A stretch of 64,000 nucleotides of DNA from Deltaproteobacteria bacterium (GCA_016192705.1 JACPTQ010000057.1:36461-100460); one strand, 5' to 3'; counted from the stretch's first letter, positions 26,701 to 34,107 are shown. The notes: generated by a model from the sequence alone, not told the origin. Numbers and translations: made by a program.

Positions 26701-28644
26701 CGCCGCGACCGTTCCGCCGCTCACCTTCTCGGCCTCAACCCAGTCGTGAATATATTTTCCATTCGTGATCGACTCGACCGACAGCTCGCCGTTCATGTAG
26801 CGCACGAGGTCCGCGAGCCCCTGCACCGCAAGGTCGGTCACGTGCGTCCAGATGTTGATGCTCGCCGCGATCTTCTCGCCCGAGATCGGATCGTCCGCAT
26901 CGACCATGATTCCCCACGCCGACGGCGTCTGCGGCTTATCGATGTTCAAGACCGTGTGATACCGCAAATCGCCCTGCCGCGGCGCGAGCCCTCGCTCGCC
27001 GCACGCCGGGCCATCCGCCTCGATGACCGGGTTGTGGCAAAGCACGATGACCGCCGGCGCCTTCAAGAGCGCCGCAATCGCCTTCAAGTTCGGGTCGGTC
27101 GCCGGCTTCCCTCGCTCCGTCGCGAGCTTCGCGACATCGGCATCGACGCCCGCCTTGCACGCATCCGACCAACCCGTCTTCCGATTGCACGCGTCCAAAT
27201 TGCGCGCGACCTGCACCGCGTCGTCGTAATCGTCCTGCTGCCCCGACCACATCGGGAAGCTGTTGTCGCAATCGCTTCCGCCCGCACGCCGACACTCGAC
27301 AAGCCGCGACACCTGCACCGCCGCCCGCATCGCGATGTCCCACTCCTGCACCGCCCAATTCGTCGCCTCAAACAAGTCCTCGTCGGTCGTGTTGCCGTTG
27401 ATGTACCAAGGGATCGTCTTTTGCGTCCGCGCGCGCGTCGGCAACGTGCACTTCCCCTTGAACACGTCGCAGCGCGACCCGCCAATTCCGACCGCCGCTG
27501 TCACCGCCTCGCACTCATCCGCCGTGCCGTTCTTCGGGTTCACGTCGCGATTCGGGTCGGCGCTTGGATTTCCCGTCGGCGCGACCGTGCTTCCGCGGGT
27601 TGCGCAGGCCACTTCGCCCGTCATCGCGACCGGGTCGGCGTAGTAGTGGCTCCGCTCCCACAAGTTGTAGCGGCTGGCAAACCGGAACCACTTATTGTCG
27701 ACCATGCCGTATTTGCGGTCGTAGCCGTAGTAGTCCTGCGTGAAAAGCCCGTGCGCCTGGAATCGATAACCGTCCCAATCGGCCGGCTCGTAGTCGTTGT
27801 CAACGACCTTGCGGAACGAGTAGCGCAGCGTCAGTTCAACCGGGTTGCAATTCCCGTACGGCGCCGTTCCGCCCGCGAATTCGGCCGGCAAATAGCACGA
27901 CGGGAATCGCTCGATGCCCCAACCGAGCGCCGACAAGTCGATCGTCTGCGGCTTCGCAAACGCCTTGACCGTCACATCGAAGTAGCTCTTGTCGAGGTCG
28001 AAGTGCGGCGCGTCGGGGTGTTTGTCGTCGGTGATCGCGTACGGAATCGACTCGTACGAAATCCCACCATAGATCCCCATCATCGACAGCGTGTCGAAAT
28101 CGTACGTGTCGGTCGCCAAGTTCTGCGACCAGTCGACGCGCATGTTCGCGCGCTCGTACCACGGGCGGTCGCTCGAATTCTCTTCGAGGACGTTGTACGC
28201 CTCGCCAGTCGTCGAGTTGTACGCGCGGCGAATATCGAAGTGCGACGTGATGCGATAGCTCGCGACGATCTGCCCGTCGTTCGACGCCTTCTTCTTGAGG
28301 CCGTTCATCGCGTTGCCCTTGCCGTCGGTCCCCTGAATCCGTTCGTACGCGAGTCGCGCGTTCAAGTACGTCTCCGTGATTTCCCACTTGATGCGCGAAA
28401 CCGGCTGCGCGTAGGTCGACGTGAAAAGCCCGTCCTGCGCCGCGCCGTACCCAACGTCGACGACAACGCCCCGCATAAAGAACTCGGGATCATCGCCCGT
28501 GTCGCGCAAATCGGCGCCAACAAAAAACGATTTTTCGAGCGCGGCGACCTGCACGCGGTTAATCGCTGGCCGCTGCTCCGCACAACTTGCCAGCGCGGCC
28601 ACCACAACCAACCTGAGCGTCAGAGTCTTTGTCGATGTTCTCAT
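23791..28644 (-). CDS. Very large metzincin-like zinc metalloprotease lipoprotein
   Basis: This 1617-aa protein has a lipoprotein signal (lipobox ALASC). The ATG at 28644 is favoured because AAGGAG lies six bases upstream; the ATG at 28650 abuts it. Near residue 836 the motif HEMGHSIGMRH gives the HExxHxxGxxH zinc site of metzincins, in a VIAHEMGHSIGMRHNFVSS context seen in DUF5117/DUF4953-type bacterial zinc-dependent proteases. A region with many Cys (CNRKTGW, CRRAGGSDC) precedes it. Family members I know are shorter, so the 830-residue N-terminal part is unusual. It follows an outer-membrane barrel gene by 14 bases, implying a cell-surface pair. Confidence 0.82.
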   Translation of the reverse strand: MRTSTKTLTLRLVVVAALASCAEQRPAINRVQVAALEKSFFVGADLRDTGDDPEFFMRGVVVDVGYGAAQDGLFTSTYAQPVSRIKWEITETYLNARLAYERIQGTDGKGNAMNGLKKKASNDGQIVASYRITSHFDIRRAYNSTTGEAYNVLEENSSDRPWYERANMRVDWSQNLATDTYDFDTLSMMGIYGGISYESIPYAITDDKHPDAPHFDLDKSYFDVTVKAFAKPQTIDLSALGWGIERFPSCYLPAEFAGGTAPYGNCNPVELTLRYSFRKVVDNDYEPADWDGYRFQAHGLFTQDYYGYDRKYGMVDNKWFRFASRYNLWERSHYYADPVAMTGEVACATRGSTVAPTGNPSADPNRDVNPKNGTADECEAVTAAVGIGGSRCDVFKGKCTLPTRARTQKTIPWYINGNTTDEDLFEATNWAVQEWDIAMRAAVQVSRLVECRRAGGSDCDNSFPMWSGQQDDYDDAVQVARNLDACNRKTGWSDACKAGVDADVAKLATERGKPATDPNLKAIAALLKAPAVIVLCHNPVIEADGPACGERGLAPRQGDLRYHTVLNIDKPQTPSAWGIMVDADDPISGEKIAASINIWTHVTDLAVQGLADLVRYMNGELSVESITNGKYIHDWVEAEKVSGGTVAALPTMTKADVAKRLAAATKLAPEAFTQVVERGLSAEVKEKMQEAKKQVLDIAAHVDVPSPMQAAIDARLNMARGTPVEAKLLNAPMLQLAGVPGNLPVTGTVKQLASPLQLNNPKLLSQLRNARENSLAKRGACIVREAPEASALTGIADAMKKKFPVAQGENADQARARTENMIRYLKRRFHYAVIAHEMGHSIGMRHNFVSSYGALHYRPQYWQLRTKNGAVTTPCTDASDGASCVGPRYYDPVTPEEQNQLIWMFMQSSVMDYPGDLSQDMIGLGIWDFASARLSYGDTVAVYKSPDIVAGSRIGVGVTNVTDTFGGLIGLRYSVAGFQGPDEFHYSQLQKEYGLISDCYPIAAQAPSWWREDVDGKWDAVLDGKVVAVDGAYKKCRQMPVDYVAWEDLRMPTAAEKGGGYYRGGPSVEKATAQRLRVPYHFATDHWADTGNVSAFRHDNGADPYEQAMFLITTQENRHIFDNFRRNRTTFSVRGAADRSFGRYNEKLVNISGGIAFLSNIYKNFAAAAGYSWDTLWPSIINETAKEQVLAASIAFDHLTRQLARPEDGPHFQRAAGFADPVLRSTKDPDGPSGRSVVTVPNGTTGYLRDVGIGGRPIENSLSDEHGDYDSRYVQNAGSYYDKINSIFHLSISEDRFISQSRGDFVDARARANGMADIFPDGWRRVVANSLTGDKAAMAPFVAADMGNRPLADISGFPSRPMGWTSWWPGNGPEVCFASNGRNACAAPEGSGLALHPDAPAKMLPVDPEIGWEVQKFVIVYSLALVLANEHAQWKDMMELYKLGANTDPGIANRIEWQDPVSGTVYFARTYGTECLFGAGAACTGGKIVQKGIAARVVEWANTLTAKAYKLNTTVFPARPGFVAGHNDFGRPMVVRHPDGTPVIVSDPAMKQITPEGGVGTPKPDCDQNVAPTCDPLSKYDNRWAVELDSYKSVPDFLWEVGQVFGIGHLHQLGLYP

Positions 28645-28658
28645 CTGCATCTCCTTGC

Positions 28659-29726
28659 TTAGCGAGTCCGCCGCCCATCAAAGAGGGCGACCAAATGATC
28701 GAGAGCAACTGTGGTCGAGAGCGAAATCTCCGAAAACCGGTTGATAAACGGCGTGTAGTACGTGCCGTCCGTCGCGAGCTGCGGGTTGAACGTCGAGATC
28801 CCGAGCGCCAGCGAAAACGACGGATGGAAGTCGTACGAAAGTTCGATGCCGTAAAGCATCGACGCGCGGTGCGAGACATCGTTGCCGTTCGTGCCGACCG
28901 CGACCGTGGCTCCACCGGAGAGTGTCGCGGTGGCCGGCGTCAAGTCGTAAAGGAACGAGTTGTAAACTGCGACAAGGAGCCCGAGTTTCAGCTTCGAGCC
29001 GAGCGAAAGATCCGCGGTGAACGCGTTTGAAATCGCGTGGCTCGGATTCCGAACGCCTGTGTGCAGGTACTGCGCACAATCGCCGCCCGCCGCGCCGCAG
29101 TTCGCAATCGTCGGCGATTCGTACTGCACCGTCGTGTATTTGTTGAGGCTCTTGGTGTAGCGAAACGCGTAACCCAAATCGAGCTCAACGGCCTTGCCGA
29201 ACTTGATGTTCCGCCCAATCGTGAGCCCCGGGCTCACACCCATATATAAGGAGCGCGCTTGCGACGCCTTGCTCGTTGGGAGCACGAAGCGAATCGACGG
29301 CGTGAACGTGAGCCCCGTCGCCTTCTCTTTGATCGCGCCATAAACCGCGTCGAACTGAATGTCGGCGAGCTGCGGCTCTCGGTACGTGTTCGTGTCGTCG
29401 GAGTCCGTCATTTCGACCGCGAGGTCGACCTTGAGGCGCAGCGAAAACTTATCGGCGAGGTAAAGCCGCGGCGAGAATCGGAAGAGCCAGTTGTAATTCG
29501 GGTTGTACGTCGGCTCGGCGCCCTGATTCAGCGACGTCACCGAGAGCCCGTGCGACCACGCGACCGTCGATCCCCGAAACGCGTACCCTTTAACAAGGTC
29601 TTCGGCCGTAACCGCTTTTTTCTTTGCCGTGGCCGCTGCGCCCGCTCCCGCAGCCGTATCCTCACCGGCAACTGCCGCTGGAATCGAGAGTCCCCACAGC
29701 GCCGTGGCAACCAAGAAGTGTTTCAT
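28659..29726 (-). CDS. Outer-membrane beta-barrel protein of unknown function
   Basis: This 355-aa protein has a signal peptide (MKHFLVATALWGLSIPAAVA). Many alternating amphipathic strands follow (FSPRLYLADKFSLRLKVDLAVEM; AVELDLGYAFRYTKSL; GIELSYDFHPSFSLALGIST) with Gly/aromatic turns. It resembles transporter- or porin-like barrels but no family is certain. A GAGGGA ribosome site precedes the ATG. It is the first gene of a two-gene operon with the giant metalloprotease and could anchor or export it. Confidence 0.72.
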   Translation of the reverse strand: MKHFLVATALWGLSIPAAVAGEDTAAGAGAAATAKKKAVTAEDLVKGYAFRGSTVAWSHGLSVTSLNQGAEPTYNPNYNWLFRFSPRLYLADKFSLRLKVDLAVEMTDSDDTNTYREPQLADIQFDAVYGAIKEKATGLTFTPSIRFVLPTSKASQARSLYMGVSPGLTIGRNIKFGKAVELDLGYAFRYTKSLNKYTTVQYESPTIANCGAAGGDCAQYLHTGVRNPSHAISNAFTADLSLGSKLKLGLLVAVYNSFLYDLTPATATLSGGATVAVGTNGNDVSHRASMLYGIELSYDFHPSFSLALGISTFNPQLATDGTYYTPFINRFSEISLSTTVALDHLVALFDGRRTR

Positions 29727-30067
29727 CGCATTCCCTCGCCGCCCATCAGAAAATGGGGTCTTTTGACCCCAAGAATTGGTGGGGTCGCGCTCTGCAAGCA
29801 GGCGCTCCCCATTTTCGCCACGCGCTTAGCCCACTGGGCTTCGCACCAATGTGGCGAAAATGAGCCCGCCAGATTGCCAGAACGACGCGAAGTCGTCAAT
29901 AGCAACACTCGCCACACCGAATCGTTAGGAAACGCACAGTTCATTGGGCCTGCGAATCCTCCATTCCCAGCACGGGACCAGCTAATTGAGCCCCAGCCAC
30001 GCCCCTTGTGGTCAAATGTGAGCAAACTTCGCACCAGAACCAATCAGCTGCCGGTGCCTTGCGATGG
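29727..30067. other. Divergent intergenic region with nested hairpins
   Basis: No gene is seen here. A hairpin GGGGTC-TTTT-GACCCC lies at 29755-29770, and a larger nested structure at 29810-29862 (listed separately). From about 29877 to 30067 only short hairpin-like runs occur. The stretch should hold the promoters of the barrel/metalloprotease operon and of the toxin-antitoxin pair. Confidence 0.5.
29810..29862. repeat. Nested inverted repeat
   Basis: CATTTTCGCCAC (29810-29821) pairs perfectly with GTGGCGAAAATG (29851-29862). The 29-base loop contains a second small stem, AGCCC-ACT-GGGCT. It may be a transcription terminator, a REP-like unit or a relic of a mobile element. Confidence 0.55.
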
Positions 30068-30087
30068 GTGCTACACCGGTGATACAC
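30068..30087 (+). promoter_or_regulatory. Probable operator of the first toxin-antitoxin operon
   Basis: GTGCTACACCGGTGATACAC is an imperfect palindrome with a perfect CACCGGTG core and GTG/CAC ends. It lies 22 bases before the antitoxin ATG, the normal place for RHH-antitoxin autoregulation. Confidence 0.5.
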
Positions 30088-30109
30088 TCGTCCTCGAAGG
30101 GTGGGCGCA

Positions 30110-30331
30110 ATGCCAACAGCGAAGAAACGAATCAACATCACTGTAAACGAAGAGGTTTACGAAGCGCTAAAGCGCCTTGCGAAAACGCGCGACAAACCGG
30201 TTGCGGGAGTTGGGTTAAGCCTCATCGAGCAGTCGCTTGAGTTTGAGGAGGACCGGTTTTTTTCGCGGGTCGCCGATGACCGACTTGGCCGACAAGAAAA
30301 GAGAATCCCGCACAAAGACGCTTGGGATTGA
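30110..30331 (+). CDS. Ribbon-helix-helix-like antitoxin
   Basis: This 73-aa protein begins KKRINITVNEEVYEALKRLAKTRDKPVAGV, a typical RHH DNA-binding N-terminus (beta strand, then two helices). It is followed by an acidic, charged C-terminal tail (LEFEEDRFFSRVADDRL) that would wrap the toxin. It overlaps the downstream RelE/ParE-type toxin gene at a TTGA. Autoregulation through the palindrome just upstream is expected. Confidence 0.82.
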   Translation: MPTAKKRINITVNEEVYEALKRLAKTRDKPVAGVGLSLIEQSLEFEEDRFFSRVADDRLGRQEKRIPHKDAWD

Positions 30332-30594
30332 TCCACCGAATCGAATACCTTGAGAGCGTCGTTCGTGATGACATCCCTAAGCTCTCGCACGCGGCGAGGA
30401 TCCAAATCCGAAAAGCGATTGAATCCAAGCTCACATCACACCCGATCGAATTCGGGAAACCGCTTCGGTACAGCCTCAAAGGCGCGCGGAGTCTCAGGGT
30501 CGGCGATTACCGCGTCGTCTACAAGATCGAACCGTCCGATGTCGTGCTCATCGTCAAAATCGGACACCGTCGCGAGGTTTACGAGTCCACTTAG
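30328..30594 (+). CDS. RelE/ParE-superfamily toxin
   Basis: A protein of about 88 aa with the RelE pattern: an N-terminal strand and two helices (DIPKLSHAARIQIRKAIESKL), then LRYSLKGARSLRVGDYRVVYKI and VLIVKIGHRREVY at the C-terminus. The SLRVGDYRVVYKI and GHRREVY segments are the usual RelE/StbE signatures with basic and aromatic active-site residues. The start is a TTG at 30328 inside the antitoxin's stop (TTGA); a TTG at 30322 is also possible. The enzyme would be a ribosome-dependent mRNA endonuclease or a gyrase inhibitor; which one cannot be told. Confidence 0.87.
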   Translation: MIHRIEYLESVVRDDIPKLSHAARIQIRKAIESKLTSHPIEFGKPLRYSLKGARSLRVGDYRVVYKIEPSDVVLIVKIGHRREVYEST

Positions 30595-30638
30595 CAGCGC
30601 GGTGGATTCGCTGATTCTGTGTCGAGGGGTTACGTCTC

Positions 30639-31172
30639 TTATCCTTCGCCTGTCGATGTTCCTTCCTTTAGATGCGCATCAAGCCGCTCGAAAGTTCCGC
30701 CCCAACCCTGACGCATGCTATCGAAGCCATCCCGGAACGTCTTGGCCTCAGCCTCCGTGGCCTCGAACGCGCTCCACTTCAGGGTGATCAGAGTCTTGCC
30801 GCCGACATCGGTGAAGAGCACGGTCGAGAGCATCTGCTGCGGCCAGGTGGGCGCCAGAGGATGGCGCCCCAAACCGCCCTCCTTATCGGAGAAGGCGCTG
30901 ATGAAGACGAGACGTTCGGGCGCCACGATCTCGCGCAAGGTCCACTTGCCCCACACCTCGACGCCGGCATAGCGCATTCCGTAATGGTAGATACCGCTCG
31001 GGCGCAGGTCGAGCCGAGCGTGGATCGACTCGGACCCCTTCGGCCCGAACCAGGCCTTGAGCTGCTCCTCGTCGGTCCAGGCCTTCCACACACGCTCCCG
31101 CGGCGCGTCGATAAGGCGGGTGATGACGAACTCGCTGTCGGAGGCGGCTTCGGTCTTCTTTATGTCGTTCAT
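30639..31172 (-). CDS. SRPBCC/AHSA1-domain protein
   Basis: This 177-aa protein carries the AHSA1-type pattern FVITRLIDAPRERVWKAWTDEEQLKAWFGPKG near the start and LITLKWSAFEATEAEAKTFRDGFDSMRQGWGGTFERLDAHL at the end. This is the START-like fold that binds hydrophobic ligands. Such genes are commonly paired with an ArsR regulator, as here: the ArsR gene lies 61 bases upstream on the same strand. The ligand is unknown. Confidence 0.9.
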   Translation of the reverse strand: MNDIKKTEAASDSEFVITRLIDAPRERVWKAWTDEEQLKAWFGPKGSESIHARLDLRPSGIYHYGMRYAGVEVWGKWTLREIVAPERLVFISAFSDKEGGLGRHPLAPTWPQQMLSTVLFTDVGGKTLITLKWSAFEATEAEAKTFRDGFDSMRQGWGGTFERLDAHLKEGTSTGEG

Positions 31173-31233
31173 GTGTTTGATCTCCTTTCGATGTGGTCCA
31201 CGACGATTCGGCGTGGGCGCGCGGTAATCAGGC

Positions 31234-31563
31234 TCACGGGTTCTCCTTTAGAAAGCGCTCGAGAGCGTCGAGCCTCTCGTTCCAAAACTTGCGGTGATGC
31301 TCGATCCACAACTGCGCCTCGCGTATCCGCTTCTCCTCTAGGCGGCAATGATGTTCTCGCCCCTCCTTCTTGCGCGAGAGCAGGCCCGCCTTTTCGAGGA
31401 TGCGCATGTGCTTTGAAATGGCCGGCGCGGAGACCTTGTACGGCTTCCCCAGCTCAGAAACCGTGGCCTCGCCGGTTGCCAGGCGCGCGAGGATGCCGCG
31501 GCGGATCGGGTGGGAAAGAGCGCCAAACGCAAGATCCAAGTGCCGCTGATTATAGTTAACCAT
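31234..31563 (-). CDS. ArsR-family transcriptional regulator
   Basis: A protein of about 109 aa with a winged helix: LAFGALSHPIRRGILARLATGEATVSELGKPYKVSAPAISKHMRILEKAGLLSRKKEGREHHCRL. No metal-binding Cys pair of the ArsR/SmtB type is present; this subclass pairs with SRPBCC proteins. The ATG at 31563 is preferred because it coincides with the expected transcription start of a good promoter, giving a leaderless mRNA. An in-frame ATG at 31575 lies inside the -10 element. Confidence 0.9.
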   Translation of the reverse strand: MVNYNQRHLDLAFGALSHPIRRGILARLATGEATVSELGKPYKVSAPAISKHMRILEKAGLLSRKKEGREHHCRLEEKRIREAQLWIEHHRKFWNERLDALERFLKENP

Positions 31564-31599
31564 TAAGTTAACCATAGCTGGCGGCCGGGCGGCTGTCAA
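31563..31599 (-). promoter_or_regulatory. Promoter of the ArsR-SRPBCC operon with direct-repeat operator
   Basis: On the minus strand TTGACA (31594-31599) is followed after 17 bases by TATGGT (31571-31576), predicting a start at about the ATG at 31563. The -10 and start overlap a nine-base direct repeat ATGGTTAAC-TTA-ATGGTTAAC, which may be the autoregulatory site. Confidence 0.55.
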
Positions 31600-31688
31600 T
31601 CGGCGGCGGCGGTCGCTGCGCCCATTTCCCTTTCCGCCCACCCCGAGACTTGATAGCGTCTCGCGCCGAGGTTAGGAGGAGCCTGGAG

Positions 31689-32249
31689 ATGATGACGCTC
31701 ACGAGGCCGGGGCCAGTGCTCGCGACGCTCCTGGTTGTGGCTGGCCAGCCGGCCTGCAAGGGGTCGCCGGCCGCGCCGCCCCCGGTGTGCGACCTCGCGG
31801 GCCTCAGGAAGGCGGACCAGGCGCTCGAGAAGGTCGACCGCCGCCAGCGCTCTGCCCTCGCTGCGGCCGGGCTCGCGGAGGCCTGCCCGGCGCTGCCGAC
31901 GGCCGCATCGCGCGTGCTCGACGCGCTCGCGAATGGCGGCGACCCAGCCCACATGTTCGCGGTCGTCGCTCAAGGCGTCGCGGGCAATGTCGCCGTGTGG
32001 AACGTGGCGTGTCCCGGAGGGACGCGGGCGTTCGAAAGCGTCGCCGCGTCGCCGCCCGAAGACAAGTCGAAGGCCCTGCTCGCGGCCTGCAAGCTGGAGC
32101 GCGGAACGGCGTTCGCGACCCGGGCGGAACTCGAGGCCGCCCCGAATCCCAGACTGCTCGCCGCCCTCGTCATCCACCAGCTCCTGCGCGACGGAAACGT
32201 GGAGGCGGGGTCGGCACGCAAGCTTGCCCGGGCGCTGCTTGGGCTGTAG
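31689..32249 (+). CDS. Predicted lipoprotein, GC-rich orphan
   Basis: A protein of about 186 aa. The start at 31689 has AGGAGG eight bases upstream. It has a lipoprotein signal ending in GQPAC and then an Ala-rich helical body with paired cysteines (CDLAG, ACPAL, ACPGG, ACKLE). No family is recognised. By eye its codons are markedly richer in G+C at third positions than neighbouring genes, which suggests a different origin. The upstream ArsR gene is divergent. Confidence 0.6.
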   Translation: MMTLTRPGPVLATLLVVAGQPACKGSPAAPPPVCDLAGLRKADQALEKVDRRQRSALAAAGLAEACPALPTAASRVLDALANGGDPAHMFAVVAQGVAGNVAVWNVACPGGTRAFESVAASPPEDKSKALLAACKLERGTAFATRAELEAAPNPRLLAALVIHQLLRDGNVEAGSARKLARALLGL

Positions 32250-32284
32250 CGGCCCCAGGACGGCGCCTCGCAGATAATGTCAGC

Positions 32285-32405
32285 AACGCCAAAACCGGAA
32301 GAGCTGACAGCCAATAGTTAATAGTCAACAGTTATGAGAAACACGAAGTCCCGACGAACGACCAAGGTTCCGAACTCTTAACTGTCAACTGTGAGCTGAT
32401 GACTG
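32285..32405. repeat. Imperfect inverted repeat between convergent genes
   Basis: An AT-rich stretch with AGTTAATAGTCAACAGTTATGAG-type sequence (about 32314-32338) is mirrored by CTCTTAACTGTCAACTGTGAG (about 32375-32396). It sits between two convergent genes and may act as a two-way terminator. Exact boundaries are approximate. Confidence 0.4.
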
Positions 32406-32409
32406 TCGA

Positions 32410-33276
32410 CTAGTTCAGCCGTGACTCGAGCTGCCACAAAACGCGCAGCGTCTCGCGAATCTCCTTCGCATCGCCCGCTTGCGGCTGCATTTCGAGGTAA
32501 CGCGACAGATCGGCAACGGCCGCCGAATAGCACTCGAGGCGATACGAAATCATGCCGCGGTCGCGCACCTCTTCTGCGTCGTCGGGCGTCACGAGAAGAA
32601 GTCGCGCAACTTGCGCGAGCGCGCGTGGAAAATCGTTCGCCTTCAAGTAAATTTCTTTCAGGTTGAGCAACAATCGCGCGACCATCGACCGCCGCGTCGC
32701 CGATTCGAGCATGCGCGGTGTGTATTCGACGTTCCCACCGAACATCGACTCGAGACGTTTTCGGCAGTCGTCCTCGTCGAGCAACTCGCCCTTGTTGAAC
32801 GGGTCGATGAGGATGTCGCCATCCTCCGTTTCATGCTTCACAAGAAAATGCCCCGGAAACCCAACTCCCTCAACCTGAAATCCGACGCGCGCGGCGACTT
32901 CCATGTACGCGATCGACAGCGTGAGCGGAATCCCCGTGTGGCGCGCAAGCACCTCGTTCAGGTAATTGTTGCGCGGGTCGAAATAGTCCGACTCGTTTCC
33001 CTCGAATCCCTGCACTTCAAACAGGTACCAGTTCAGAATCCCAATGATGGCGTGCGGATCCGATTCTTCCGCCACACGGTCAGCGATTTCGAGGGCCATG
33101 TCGTCGAGTTGGCGTATCGTGCCGGTGATATCGAGATTCGGATACTCCTCGGCGGCGATGATGAGCGCCACGCGCGCCAGGTTGATTTCGTCGTCGTCGT
33201 CACGCGCAAGTTCACGCGCCAAGCGGCGACGAAGGCGTGTCTCGTCGGAAACGGCCACTTTTGCACGGGCGGACAT
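32410..33276 (-). CDS. SirB1-family transglutaminase-like/TPR protein
   Basis: A protein of about 288 aa from the ATG at 33276; the frame is open further upstream but without family similarity. The transglutaminase-like core 2 region shows YFDPRNNYLNEVLARHTGIPLTLSIAYMEVAARVGF and GVGFPGHFLVKHE. The TPR-like C-terminus (LKANDFPRALAQVARLLLVTPDDAEEVRDRGMISYRLE) is typical of the SirB1 family. The family's catalytic Cys position is not evident, as in other members, so a binding role is likely. Function in the cell is unclear. Confidence 0.88.
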   Translation of the reverse strand: MSARAKVAVSDETRLRRRLARELARDDDDEINLARVALIIAAEEYPNLDITGTIRQLDDMALEIADRVAEESDPHAIIGILNWYLFEVQGFEGNESDYFDPRNNYLNEVLARHTGIPLTLSIAYMEVAARVGFQVEGVGFPGHFLVKHETEDGDILIDPFNKGELLDEDDCRKRLESMFGGNVEYTPRMLESATRRSMVARLLLNLKEIYLKANDFPRALAQVARLLLVTPDDAEEVRDRGMISYRLECYSAAVADLSRYLEMQPQAGDAKEIRETLRVLWQLESRLN

Positions 33277-33364
33277 CGCGGCATTTGACTCGCGACAGCG
33301 CGTCCATGTCAAGGAATTTCGGCCGCGATCAATCGACCTCTGCCGCATCACCCGACCGCTTGTA

Positions 33365-33385
33365 ATGTAGCCACGGTAGCTACAT
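33365..33385 (+). promoter_or_regulatory. Operator of the second toxin-antitoxin operon
   Basis: ATGTAGC and GCTACAT flank a seven-base spacer in a perfect 7-7-7 inverted repeat. It lies nine bases before the antitoxin ATG, with CATAAT (33383-33388) as a possible -10 inside it. This is the expected autoregulation site. Confidence 0.6.
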
Positions 33386-33394
33386 AATAGATAC

Positions 33395-33697
33395 ATGAAA
33401 ACCGCGGGCATTCGCGAGGTCAAGAATCAACTGAGCAAGTACCTCCGGCTCGTTGCGGACGGTGAAATCGTTCTCGTCACCGATCGTGGAAACGTCGTCG
33501 CGCAGCTCGCTCCACCGCCAGTGTTTTCGGCCCAGGCCGCCGAAACCGACCTGGAGGCCCTCCAGCGACTCGCGCGTCTCGGGAAGGTTCGCCTCGCGCG
33601 CCCGGGCGTCAAGTTCGTCCTGCCGCGCTTTCCGCCGCTCAAGGCGCCCGTCGACCTCGCCAAGGCGCTGCGAGACGTACGCCGCGACAAGATTTGA
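33395..33697 (+). CDS. Phd/YefM-family antitoxin
   Basis: This 100-aa protein begins MKTAGIREVKNQLSKYLRLVADGEIVLVTDRGNVVAQLAPP, the typical Phd/YefM DNA-binding fold. The basic, Pro-rich C-terminal region (RLARPGVKFVLPRFPPLKAPVDL) should occlude the toxin active site. It overlaps the PIN toxin gene at a TTGA. It should repress its own operon at the adjacent palindrome, with the toxin as co-repressor. Confidence 0.88.
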   Translation: MKTAGIREVKNQLSKYLRLVADGEIVLVTDRGNVVAQLAPPPVFSAQAAETDLEALQRLARLGKVRLARPGVKFVLPRFPPLKAPVDLAKALRDVRRDKI

Positions 33698-34107
33698 TTT
33701 ATTTCGATTCAAGCCTCTTTCTGTCAGTCTACCTCTCGCAATCCGAAGCCGACCGCGCGCGCGGGATAATCGCTTCGGCCGACGCAAAGAGCTCTTCGTG
33801 GCTCCTCGCCATAGAAGTTCCAATCGTCTTGCGGCGATCGCTCGGTTCCCAAGAAGAAACCAGGCTCATATCGGCGCTCTCTTCGTTCGATTCAGTCCTT
33901 GAGGGAATGGCGTTGGTTTCAAACTTGCCTGAGATCGCAGCGCGAGTTCGCGCCGACCCTCGATTCGCGCAATGCCGCGCGCTCGACGCCATTCATGTTG
34001 CGTCTGCGCTGCTCTTACAAGAGGAAACCGGCCGCACCGTTCGCTTCGCCACATTCGACGACGATCAGCGGGCACTCGCGACCACGAGCGGTCTCGACGT
34101 CCTGTAA
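33694..34107 (+). CDS. vapC: VapC-type PIN-domain toxin
   Basis: This 137-aa protein has the PIN-domain acidic set: Asp5 in IYFDSSLFLSVYL, a central Glu (LAIEVPIVLRRSL), Asp in CRALDAIHVASAL and a C-terminal FATFDDDQRALA. These residues bind magnesium for RNA cleavage, usually of tRNA or rRNA. The start is a TTG overlapping the antitoxin stop. Together with the upstream Phd/YefM protein it forms a type II toxin-antitoxin pair. Confidence 0.9.
   Translation: MIYFDSSLFLSVYLSQSEADRARGIIASADAKSSSWLLAIEVPIVLRRSLGSQEETRLISALSSFDSVLEGMALVSNLPEIAARVRADPRFAQCRALDAIHVASALLLQEETGRTVRFATFDDDQRALATTSGLDVL

Noticed and set aside
24034-28662. Rightward open frame of about 1540 codons opposite the metalloprotease
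   Set aside because: Its Arg-rich, low-diversity translation is the usual antisense shadow in high-GC DNA; the leftward frame has a signal, a zinc motif and a ribosome site.
29890-29925. Possible integron attC site near the first toxin-antitoxin pair (GTTAGGA-like core)
   Set aside because: The core does not fit GTTRRRY and no matching R'' box or integrase was found.
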